In this document: one piece after another, positions 1 through 8,007 of the stretch
How positions within the stretch are numbered: the first letter of the stretch is position 1
Layout of the letters: every line of letters starts with the position of its first letter
Assembly: GCA_027579435.1 (NCBI GenBank)
Contig: JANBPK010001032.1
Coordinates: 1 to 14,799, forward strand
Length of the DNA: 14,799 nt
Source of the DNA: Candolleomyces eurysporus
Taxonomy: Eukaryota > Basidiomycota > Agaricomycetes > Agaricales > Psathyrellaceae
Direction of reading: 5' to 3'
The notes under the pieces: generated by a model
Databases searched by the model: none
Told to the model about the DNA's origin: nothing
The model's input: the letters and a program-made list of their open reading frames with translations, nothing else
Made by a program: the position numbers and the translations under genes

Positions 1-436
1 CCATGCTCTGGTGATTGCGTGGCTCCACATAGTATATATAGTGTACTCTCTTAGCATAGTTTTTCCCCCCAGTAGAATTACTGCTGTTTTATTTGTGTTT
101 ACTTTGCATTTGTCAATCAACTTGGGTTTGTGACTTTTATCTCACACGGTGTGATACTAAGTAAAGGAAAGATCAAAGCTATAAAGATATAACCTTATGG
201 GTTAACTGTGTGACTATCAAGCACTCTTTGATTACTTGGAACTAGTGTGCACAAGAGAGAGAACTTGTAAATTCTTAATACTCTACACTACCCCCCATAC
301 TCGCACCCCTGATTTTGGTGCAGCACAACCACAAAAGGTTTATACATACTACTTACCTCACATGGCTCAACTTGGAGTTGGTGTTTGGTGTTAGGTTGTG
401 TGTGTGTTAGTAGTCTCACCATACTCAATCTCTTCA
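1..436 (+). repeat. LTR-like repeat family 1, copy A (3' part, cut by window edge)
   Basis: This stretch matches the 3' third of three other copies in the window, at 4511-4939, 7167-7609 and inverted at 8415-8826. Shared landmarks are AGTATATATA at 31-40, a run of C's near 290, and a GT-rich block ending in a TTAGTAGTCTC motif. Copies A, B and C all stop matching right after CTCTTCA, which fixes the 3' end at 436. With the TG start seen in B and C this gives a TG...CA unit, as in an LTR. The reading as an LTR is inference. The remaining 5' part lies outside the window. Confidence 0.75.
31..40 (+). promoter_or_regulatory. TATA-like element of the family 1 repeat
   Basis: AGTATATATA is kept in all four copies (also 4541-4550, about 7205-7214, and reversed near 8790-8799). 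It lies about 400 bp from the 3' end of the unit, after a CT-rich tract (for example near 4433-4460). Such a place suits a Pol II core promoter inside an LTR. Activity cannot be judged from sequence. Confidence 0.35.
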
Positions 437-970
437 GCAGCACAGTAACTTGTATAGTATATAGGCAGCATAAGCTGAGCGGTAACTCCTCAGCTTGTTC
501 TCAAGAATCTACTCTCTTGCTTACTCATATAACTCACTCCCCTCTTTTTTTCTGGTGCTAGTCCTCTCTCTAGTGTGTGACCCTCACGATCTACACCAAG
601 ACCAAAATCAACTCTGCTCACCTAATCACCTACATTTGAATCTACTTTGTAATTACCCCCGAAGTCAAGATCTGCCTCGGATCTTTCATAGTATGTAATA
701 ATATCTCAGACGTTCTCAACGCTGCACAGATTGCTATTCCGTCCCCTCCAAGCTCTGAGGAACTCGCTGCTGCTCTTGCCCTCCTCAACCAGAAGTACAC
801 CGACCAATCCTCAGAGATCCTCCAGTGACTTTGGACCCTTGCAAACCCAGAACCAATTGCCATTGTCTGATCTGCTTCTTCAAGTGTTGATATTTTGCTG
901 GACAGTTGAACCCCTGTTGACCTTAGACTTACAAGCCACAAACAAGCTACATCTGACCCCAACCACCTGA
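437..970 (+). pseudogene. Decayed interior of an LTR element, gag-like remnant
   Basis: These 534 bases lie between the 3' end of copy A and the 5' end of copy B, the place of the internal region of a retrotransposon. One plus frame from about 613 to 826 reads openly and includes the segment SPPSSEELAAALALLNQKY, a proline/serine then acidic, helical stretch. It resembles the N-terminal part of fungal Gag proteins only in general character. It ends at TGA after SSEILQ, and further stops follow within 150 bases. No protease, RT, RNase H or integrase motif is present, and I see no convincing tRNA primer-binding site or polypurine tract. If this is an element interior, it is heavily deleted and could move only in trans. 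It could also be unrelated host sequence between two solo LTRs. Confidence 0.35.
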
Positions 971-1180
971 TGATACAACCGTGTTCATGTTTTTGCGAAT
1001 AAATACCCATTTTATTGAATATTGTTCACAATTCAATTAACAGTCATGTCTATTTAATCTCTACACTACAGAACCCTTCCAGTATTGAGGTAACTCGCGC
1101 AGTGTGAAGGATAATTTAAGAGTACATTACTCTTGGGTTCACGAGAGTCGGAGTCTACTCAAGGACTGCCAACTTAGAGG

Positions 1181-2532
1181 TGCTGATACGCCACTTGCGT
1201 AGACACCCTCTCAAATTCGTGAATCTATTTGTAAAGTTTGCGAACCGACGTATGTAATCAAAAAGATCTTCTTGAAGGAAGGGAAATATAAGAGTTGGAG
1301 TTATCCCTGACTGTCAACTAAGCAGACGCCCTAGAGAACGAAGGAACGTTGAGTAAGACAGTTCTGCGACAACACTTTAAGTTCAGGAAGGTCTCGCAAA
1401 CGTATCCGAAACACAGTAATACTATTTGAAGTCTAACTAGCAGGCCTGACCTGGTGAGGTACGATGCTAGGGGGAGTTATGCACATTACAAGGGAATTCG
1501 CCCTGACACTCGCTAAGCAGAAGTCTTCACGAAGCAGCCGGTGGCTTTGAGAATTGATGAGCGACCCGCTAAGTCACTAAGCGTTGACGTGACCAGAATT
1601 GGAAGGAACAGAAGCAGTGATTGGTGTCAGACAGCTAATCCAAAGTTCGTGAACCTGTACGGAAAACTGGAAAGCAAGACTAAAGCTTATGAGGTCATCT
1701 ACCCAAAGCTCAGTCAGCCTGTCCATAGCCAAGAGATAGAAGGAGTCAGCAGAGTAGTGAAGCAGTGTGGCTTGGTGGAGCCAAGCACCCAAAATTCGGA
1801 TCAATTTGTTGGATTAGGTGCACGAACAGAAGGGCGCGCTCTCCAGAAGCAATCCTCGGTGAATATCCATGTGGACTCGACAACAGCCACGTCCAGAACA
1901 GGTTCGCAAAGCGCCCGAGCTGCGTTCTATGGTTTGAGACTCAACTCTCGGCCTTTGATACCCTCATGTGATTGTGTTTCTTATCTCTCTCTCCGCCTCT
2001 GTCATCTGTTTGTTCCTCTGTCTGTTTGCCAAACATTAATTACATATATATATGTCTCTGTTTTATCTATTATATCATTAGCGGGTAGCTAGCGTTTGTA
2101 TTTCGCATCGGGACCGTGTTCCCAGGAATCTACGAGAGCCATCTGTTATCGAGAAAGAGTGTTTAAGTTCATGAAGTCACTCAGAGTTGTGTCGCTTGCA
2201 TTTATCAAATTGTTCTTGCGTTAAAGTTGCTCGAGGCCGTGTTCCTCTGTTTGCAAAGTTATCCGTTGTATCTCAAACCCTACCATGTGTTAGCAAAGTC
2301 ACTTCGTGAAGCATTTCTATTGTTGCTGGTTGAGCCTTAGCTCCCCCTCGAACTTGCAATTGTACAAGAAGAGTTCTAGAAGGACTAGACTTAGAGCTTT
2401 TACTTATACCCCTTGCCCGCCTTTATCTTCACAAAGGTATTTGGTGTGTTGTGTTGTTGTGGTTGTGTGTGTGTGTTTTAGTTCTATAGTTTGGTTGTTA
2501 GAGCGCCCTAGTTCACTACCTGCACATCAGCA
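1181..2532 (+). mobile_element. LTR-like repeat family 2, forward arm (solo copy inside copy B)
   Basis: The 1352-bp unit begins TGCTGATACGCC and ends GCACATCAGCA, so its ends form a 7-bp inverted repeat TGCTGAT/ATCAGCA with TG...CA termini, as in LTRs. Its outer borders are set by copies C and D of family 1, which run across this point without it. An inverted copy lies at 3069-4405. It holds a TATATATATATG stretch near 2041-2053, GT-rich runs near 2455-2475, and many copies of a TTCGTGAA-type octamer. A 183-codon open frame begins with a non-ATG codon at 1541; I do not think it is a gene, because the matching frame in the inverted copy differs mostly by amino-acid-changing substitutions and breaks early. 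Confidence 0.7.
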
Positions 2533-3068
2533 CGCCCACCATATACCCAAGATTAGGGTTTAGTAAGCTAGCCGGTTGGCGCCGCTTCAGATCAAATGGC
2601 CTACCCTGCAGCTGAAAGGCTCAATTTCATTACTAAGGTCACAGAGGTGGTTTCCTAGGCACTAAAGGTACCTACCCTCTTGCACGGCCTCACATCAATC
2701 GAGTATATTCAGTGCTAGAGTGATGGGGCGAGTCCCTAAGCACATAAAGAGATGCACGGTGAGGTTTCAGCACATCAGACGGCATGATGGCTGGCGCAGC
2801 ACCAGAAAGGAGCTCGAAAGTACTCTGAAAGGAAAGTCGTTCACGGAAAGAGATAACCCAGAGGGCGGTCACAAGGGACTTGCCAAGATAAATCTATTCA
2901 ATTGATGGAGGTCTGACTCCTCCTCATGCGGCTTGAGCAAGGGCACACCCAGGCGGCGGTTGGAATAACTGTAGACCAACCACCCTCGATCAACTTTGGC
3001 ATATCACTTGACATACTAGAAAAGGCAACAAGAATCTATTAATAGTCACGGCGTGAGCGCAGGAGTGG
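2533..3068 (+). repeat. Middle block of family 1 copy B (spacer between the inverted arms)
   Basis: These 536 bp match 6540-7067 in copy C and, inverted, about 8936-9470 in copy D. Shared landmarks are GATTAGGGTTTAGTAAGCTAG near its start and TCTATTAATAGTCAC near its end. In copy B it is the loop between two 1.34-kb inverted arms. A 61-codon frame at 2720-2905 is not kept: copy D has a stop in it and copy C an extra base. Confidence 0.75.
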
Positions 3069-4405
3069 CACTGATGTGCAGGTAGCAAACTAGGGCTCTC
3101 TAACCAACAAAACTATAGAACTCAAACACACACACACAACCACAATAACACAACACACCAAATACCTTTGTGAAGATAAAGGCGGGCAAGGGTATAGGTA
3201 AAAGCTCTAAGTCTAGTTGACAGACACTTCTAGAACTCTTCTTGTACAATCGCAAGTTTGAGGGGGAGCTAAGGCTCAACCAGCAATGATAGAAATGCTT
3301 CACAAAGTGACTTCGCTAACACATGGTAGGGTTCAAGATACAACGGATAACTTCGCAAACAGAGGAACCCGGCCTCGAGCAACTTTAACGCAAGAACAAT
3401 TCGATAAACGCAAGCGACACGACTCTGATTGACTTTGCGAACTTAAACACTCTTTCTCAATAACAGATGGCTCTCGTAGATTCCTGGGAACACAGTCCCA
3501 ACGCGAAATACAAATGCTAGCTACCTGCTAATGATATAATAGATAAAACAGAGACATATATATATGTAATTAATGTTTGGCAAACAGACAGTGGAACAAA
3601 CAGATGACAGAGATGGAGAGAGAGATAAGAAACACAATCACATGAGGGTATCAAAGGCCGAGAGTTGAGTCTTGAACCATAAAACACAGCCCAGGCTCTT
3701 TGCGAACCTGTTCTGGACGCGGCTGTTGTAGAATCCGCATGGATATTCACTGAGGATTGCTTCTGGAGAGCAATCCAACGAATTGATCCGAGTTTTGGGT
3801 ACTTGGCTCCACCAAGCCACACTGCTTCACTACTCTGCTGACTCTTTCTTTCTCTTGGCTATGGACAGGCTGACTGAGCTGCGGGCCGATGACCACATAG
3901 GCTTTAGTCGTACCTTCCGGTTTTCCGAGCAGGTTCACGAACTTCAGATTAGTTGTCCAACATTGATCACTGCTTCCATTCCTTCCAATTCTGGTAACAT
4001 CAACACTTATTGACTTAGTGGATCGATCATCAATTCTTGAAGCCACCAGCTGCTTCGTGAAGTCTTCTACTTAGCAAGTGTCAGGGCGAATTCCCTTGTA
4101 ATGTGCACAACTCCCCCTAGCATCATACCTTGCCAGGTCAGGCCTGCTAGTTAGACTTCAAATAGTATTACCGTGTTTTGGATACGTTCGCAAGACCTTC
4201 ATGAACTTAAAGTGTCATCGCAGAACTGTCTTACTCGACGTTCCTTCGTTCCCTAGGGCATCTGCTTAGTTGACAGTCAGGGATAACTCCAACTCTTATA
4301 TTTCCCTCCTTCAAGAAGATCTTCCTAATTACATACGCCAGTTCGCAAGCTTAACAAATAGATTTGTGAATTTTAGAGGGCGTATATGCAGGCGGCGTAT
4401 CAGCG
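3069..4405 (-). mobile_element. LTR-like repeat family 2, inverted arm
   Basis: This 1337-bp block is the reverse complement of 1181-2532 along its whole length with scattered substitutions and small indels. On the plus strand it starts CACTGATGTGCAGG (two changes from the expected TGCTGAT) and ends GGCGTATCAGCG (last base changed), so its termini have begun to decay. Copies C and D of family 1 lack it at the corresponding point, between GGAGTGG and the GCAGCACC-like sequence. No target-site duplication is clear. Confidence 0.7.
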
Positions 4406-4939
4406 CGGCAGCACCTTGGCGTATCCAATACCCTCTTTTTATCTCTTTATCTCTCTCTCTAGCTGGGGCCTGGACTCTCTTTATTTATAAATCTTGTGTA
4501 CACCTATTTACCATGCTCTGGTGATCACGCGGCTCCAGATAGTATATATATTGGACTCTTTTAGCATAGTTTTTCCCCAGAGAATTACTGCTGTTTTATT
4601 TGTGTTTACTTTGCATTTGCAATCAACTGGNTTTTGTGACTTTTATCTCCTGCGGCGTGATACTAAGTAAAAGAAAGATCAAAGCTATAAAGATTTAACC
4701 TTTTGGGTTAACTGTGTGACTATCGAGTACCCCTCAATTACTTGGAACTAGTGTGCTCAAGAGAGAGAACTTGTTGATTCTTAATACTCTACACTACCCC
4801 CCATACTTGCACCCCCGATTTCGGTGTGGCACAACTACAAAAGGTTTATTCATACTCCTTACCTCGCATGGCTCGACTTAGAGTGTTGTTGGGTGTTAGG
4901 TTGTGTGGGTTAGTAGTCTCACCGTACTAGATCTCTTCA

Positions 4940-5592
4940 CCAAAACACCCTTGACGTGGCACTCCCAACGCCAATGAACCCCCTAGCCCTCCAACCTGCT
5001 GAAGGAAGGATCTCCCCCCTTATTTTCAAGGAAGACCTCTCCACTCCAAACAGCCTCAAGTTCCACTTCTGGCACCTATGCCTACATCTCTTTGACAACC
5101 CACCTCTTGTCCACTGGGCAGTGTTCACCGCTACCTGAGCAGTCTGACTTCAAGGCAAGGTTGGATATGCTACACCCTCCCTTGGCCCCCTCCAGCTCGC
5201 TTGTGAAACCAACTTGAGCAGAGCCATAAAACCAGCAGCCTTACACTCCTCCCCACTCTAAACCATAACCCCCCCTCATGGAATGATCCCAATCTCTTCT
5301 GAGTTCCATAGGTTTGAATAGAGCAACTTGTTGTTTTATGGGCCGATGCTGTGCACGGCATTATCCAAGGCCATCTGCAGCATGCTACAGATAGCAACAG
5401 CCAAAATTAGTGCTCCAGATTGGTCATTGAAAGTGTGCATGCTACCAACACTGGAAAGAAAGGACTGCTCTAACTAAAGTAGAATTTAATCATGTATTGA
5501 GATTTTTGATAATGTGGAACACTACACGTAATTGTTCAATAAAAGATGCCCACAGGAAAAAAGGCTGGAAAGGGAATTATATGGTGACAACC
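4940..5592. other. Unrecognised stretch between repeat copy B and the small elements
   Basis: I find no gene here. The longest plus frame, 4956-5138, has no family I recognise and stops follow in every frame. A 19-bp sequence CCAGCAGCCTTACACTCCT at 5232-5250 recurs exactly at 5996-6014, so part of this stretch probably derives from the same small element as 5849-6052. The remainder is compositionally ordinary and may be old transposon debris. Confidence 0.4.
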
Positions 5593-5627
5593 AAAAAAAA
5601 AAAGGTGGCATGGTCAAGGATTGAACC
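5593..5627 (-). other. Pol III B-box-like motif followed by oligo(T)
   Basis: On the minus strand GGTTCAATCC (plus 5618-5627) fits the Pol III B-box consensus. Fourteen bases later comes an 11-T run (plus A-run 5593-5603), which would act as a Pol III terminator. No matching acceptor stem or clear A box lies in the 80 bases upstream, and the T-stem pairs poorly. This is therefore not an intact tRNA gene but possibly a remnant of a tRNA-derived element. Confidence 0.25.
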
Positions 5628-5848
5628 CTGNAATTACTGGCAAACAAATAAATATGGTGATGAATTGACACGATCACTGGGTCTTGAATGCATACAAGGC
5701 TCGGCGCGCAAAACCTACAGGGTACAATACCCGAGGCTATATGGCCTTGGAACTAGAGTAAGAAGGTAGCCATATATGGGTCCCTGAAAGGGTAACCTTT
5801 CAAATTGGTACGATCTCTGCTGGACATTACAGTAAATAGTTTCTGCCT

Positions 5849-6052
5849 GGTCTGAACTCCCAACCCAAGCTGTTCTGTTACTGTAAGCAGGCCAGATCGC
5901 TGCCCATAGCCACTACACCAAAAGGGACAGAACAGAACAGCTTGGCTATTCTGTCACCAGTAAGTATATATGCACACTATGGGAATTGTGGTAAGCCAGC
6001 AGCCTTACACTCCTACAGTAACAGAACAGCTTGGGTTGGGAGTTCAAACTGG
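5849..6052 (-). mobile_element. Small element with 33-bp inverted ends and tRNA-like A/B boxes
   Basis: Bases 5853-5885 and 6014-6046 are perfect inverted repeats of 33 bp, and the match extends outwards imperfectly. On the minus strand TGGTGTAGTGG (plus 5910-5920) fits the A-box consensus TRGYNNARNGG. GAGTTCAGACC (plus 5849-5859), about 50 nt further on, is B-box-like. The plus-strand end also carries a B-box-like GTTCAAACT at 6042-6050. An inner hairpin lies at 5932-5954 (10-bp arms with one mismatch, loop TTG). The core 5882-6000 recurs in the other orientation at 9878-9996 with the same length of 119 bp. It could be a tRNA-derived SINE, two SINE pieces head to head, or a MITE. There is no coding capacity. 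Confidence 0.5.
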
Positions 6053-7609
6053 TGATATGACTGTGTTTGCTTTTTTGCGAATAAATACCCATTTCCATTG
6101 AATATATCATTCACAATTCAATTAAATGGTTGTGTCTATATACAGCTAACACAAAAATGATAGACCAGATATCACTTTGTTTGCCTTTTGATATTTGTTT
6201 AGTTGTGGAGCAGTGACACAACCAACCAATCAATCAATTCGGGATATTGATGCGGAGGGTGACCTGTGTGGTGGTTGGCATCATGCTAGTGACCTGGAGG
6301 TACACCAAATTTGGCATGGTGTGCAGACCATGTTTGTTTGTGATGCTCCAAAAGTAAAAAAATATCAAAATGCAAGCAAAGTGAAATCTGGTCTATTGTT
6401 TTTGTGTTAGCTATAATCTCTATGCTATGAAACCATTCCAGTATTAAGATAACTTGTGCGGTGCAAAGGATAATGAGAGAGTACATTACTCTTGGAACCA
6501 TGAGAGTTGGAGTCTACTCGAGGACTGCTGACTTAGAGGCGCACCCACCATATACCCAAGATTAGGGCTTTGTAAGCTAGTTGGTTGGCGCCACTTCATA
6601 TCAAACGGCCTACCCTGCAGCTGAACAATTCAGTTTCACTACAGAGGAGGTTTCCTATGCACTAAAGGTACCTAACCTCTTGCGTGGCCTCACATTAATC
6701 AAGTGTATTCAGTGCTAGAGCAGTGAGGACAAGTCTCTAAGCACCTAAAGAGATGTGTGGTGCGGTTTCAGCACATCAAATGGCATGATGGCTGGTGCAG
6801 CACGAGAAAGGAGCTCAAAGTACTCTGAAAGGAAGGTCATTCACAGAAAGAGATAGCCCAGAANGCAGTCACAAGGGANTTGCCAAGANAANTNTATTCA
6901 ATTNACAGAGGTCCAACTCCTCCTCATGCAGCTCAACCAAAGGCACACCAAGGCAGCGGTTGGAATAACTGTAGACCAACCACCCTTGATTGACTTTGGC
7001 ATCCTGCTCGGCATACCAGAAAAGGTAAAAGGAATCTATTAATAGTCACAGCACGAGTGCAGGAGTGGCGCAGCAGCACCTTGGCATATCCAATACCCTC
7101 TTTTTATCTCTTTATCTCTCTCTCTAGCTGGGGCCTGGACTCTTTTTATTTATAAATCTTGTGTACACCTATTTACTATGCTCCGGTGATCGTGTGGTTC
7201 CAGATAGTATATATATTGGACTCTCTTAGCATATTTTTCCCTCAGAAAATTACTGCTGTTTTTATTTGTGTTACTTTGTGTTTGCAATCGACTGGTTTTG
7301 TGACTTTTATCTTGTGCGGCGTGTTACTAAGTTAAAGGAAAGATTAAAGCAATAAAGATACAACCTTACCAGTTGATTGTGTGACTATCGAGTACTCCTC
7401 AATTATTTGGAACTAGTGTGCATAAGAGAGAAGAACTTGTTAATTCTTGATACTCTACACTATCCCCCATACTTGCACCCCCTGATTTCAGTATGGCATG
7501 ACTTTGAAAGGTTTATGCATACTACTTACCTCACATGGCTTGACTTGGAGTTAGTGTTAGGTGTTAGGTTGTGTGTGTGTTAGTAGTCTCGCCATACTCG
7601 ATCTCTTCA
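6053..7609 (+). mobile_element. LTR-like repeat family 1, copy C (carries a MITE)
   Basis: The copy starts TGATATGACTGTG at 6053 and ends CTCTTCA at 7609. Without the insertion at 6143-6413 it is 1284 bp, near the 1280 bp of copy B. It is the most decayed copy. Where B and D have CG it very often has TG or CA, and a cluster of N's (6865-6904) marks unresolved bases. Its 3' end abuts the middle of a Tc1-like transposase reading frame at 7614. The left flank (5849-6052) is not transposase, so the insertion was not simple or the flank was later replaced. No target-site duplication is evident (ACTGG versus ACAGT). Confidence 0.75.
6143..6413. mobile_element. MITE, mariner-like, with about 36-bp inverted ends and TA duplication
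   Basis: This 271-bp block interrupts copy C at a point where copies A/B and D are continuous. Its ends are inverted repeats of about 36 bp: AGCTAACACAAAAA...AGACCAGAT...TCACTTTG from 6144, and the reverse complement ending at 6412, with three mismatches. It is flanked by TA at 6141-6142 and TA at 6414-6415. Removing it with one TA leaves GTCTATATAATCTC, matching GTCTATTTAATCTC in copy B. TA duplication and short length point to a non-autonomous Tc1/mariner-type element. It holds no gene; open frames on both strands are short and overlap the inverted ends. Confidence 0.8.
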
Positions 7610-7613
7610 ACAG

Positions 7614-7949
7614 TTTCTGGAGTATCTGGAGCACTGCGTAATGCCTCTATGCACTCCTTTTCCTGGTCCACTCAGTGTTCTTGTGATGGACAATGCTCGT
7701 ATCCACCATAATCCAAACATTCTTGAGCTTGTTGACTGATTTAGAGTTCACCTTGAGTACCTACTACCCTATTCCCCAGATCTCAACCCAATTGAGGAGG
7801 CCTTCTCAAAGATCAAATCATTCATTCAACGACACGGTAACCTGTTTGTGACTGAAGGTGATGGAATGGTCTATGATTTGATGGAGGTAATGGATATTAT
7901 CACAGAATCAGATGTGCTAGGCTATTTCACACATTCTGGTTATTTTTAG
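7614..7949 (+). pseudogene. Tc1/IS630-like DDE transposase, C-terminal remnant
   Basis: A single plus frame of 112 codons encodes the C-terminal end of a DDE_3 (Tc1-like) transposase. The second catalytic Asp is in LVMDNARIHH. The catalytic Glu is in LLPYSPDLNPIEEAFS, 34 residues after that Asp when the stop codon is counted as one residue, so the spacing is DD34E. One in-frame TGA (about 7737-7739) lies between them, and a single C-to-T change of CGA would explain it. Otherwise the frame stays open to TAG at 7947-7949, ending FTHSGYF. The N-terminal helix-turn-helix region and first catalytic Asp are absent, because the frame begins where LTR-like copy C ends. The gene is dead. It lies 3' to 3' with the remnant at 8008-8414. 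Confidence 0.85.
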
Positions 7950-8007
7950 AACATCAGGATTGTAAAGAAGTTCATTCAGTTTGTTGTGTACTAGTTACTT
8001 GTTGTAT

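Larger units (their letters stand above)
971..4939 (+). mobile_element. LTR-like repeat family 1, copy B, split by two insertions
   Basis: The copy starts TGATACAACCGTG at 971 and ends CTCTTCA at 4939. It is in three blocks: 971-1180, 2533-3068 and 4406-4939, which together total 1280 bp. Copy C without its MITE totals 1284 bp and copy D is about 1267 bp. In C and D the three blocks are contiguous, so the material at 1181-2532 and 3069-4405 was inserted. A short inverted repeat AATAAA...TTTATT lies near the 5' end (about 1000-1015). Flanks are CCTGA on the left and CCAAA on the right, so no target-site duplication is visible. If 437-970 is the interior, B is the 3' LTR; otherwise it is a solo LTR. 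Confidence 0.75.

Noticed and set aside
1541..2092. 183-codon open frame in the forward arm, with a related frame at 3747-4046 (minus) in the inverted arm
   Set aside because: The two frames align over about 90 codons but most differences change the amino acid, the starts are not secure, and the second frame breaks. No known domain. Better explained as chance openness in a repeat.
2720..2905. 61-codon basic peptide in the middle block of copy B
   Set aside because: Copy D has a stop in the same frame and copy C an extra base, so it is not conserved as a protein.
1181..4405. A single transposon with 1.34-kb terminal inverted repeats
   Set aside because: Its 536-bp core is present, joined to the same flanks but without the arms, in copies C and D.
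4956..5138. 60-codon frame after copy B
   Set aside because: No motif, no support from a second copy, and stops follow in all frames.
5593..5690. Intact tRNA gene on the minus strand
   Set aside because: Only a B box and T-run are present; acceptor and T-stem pairing fail.
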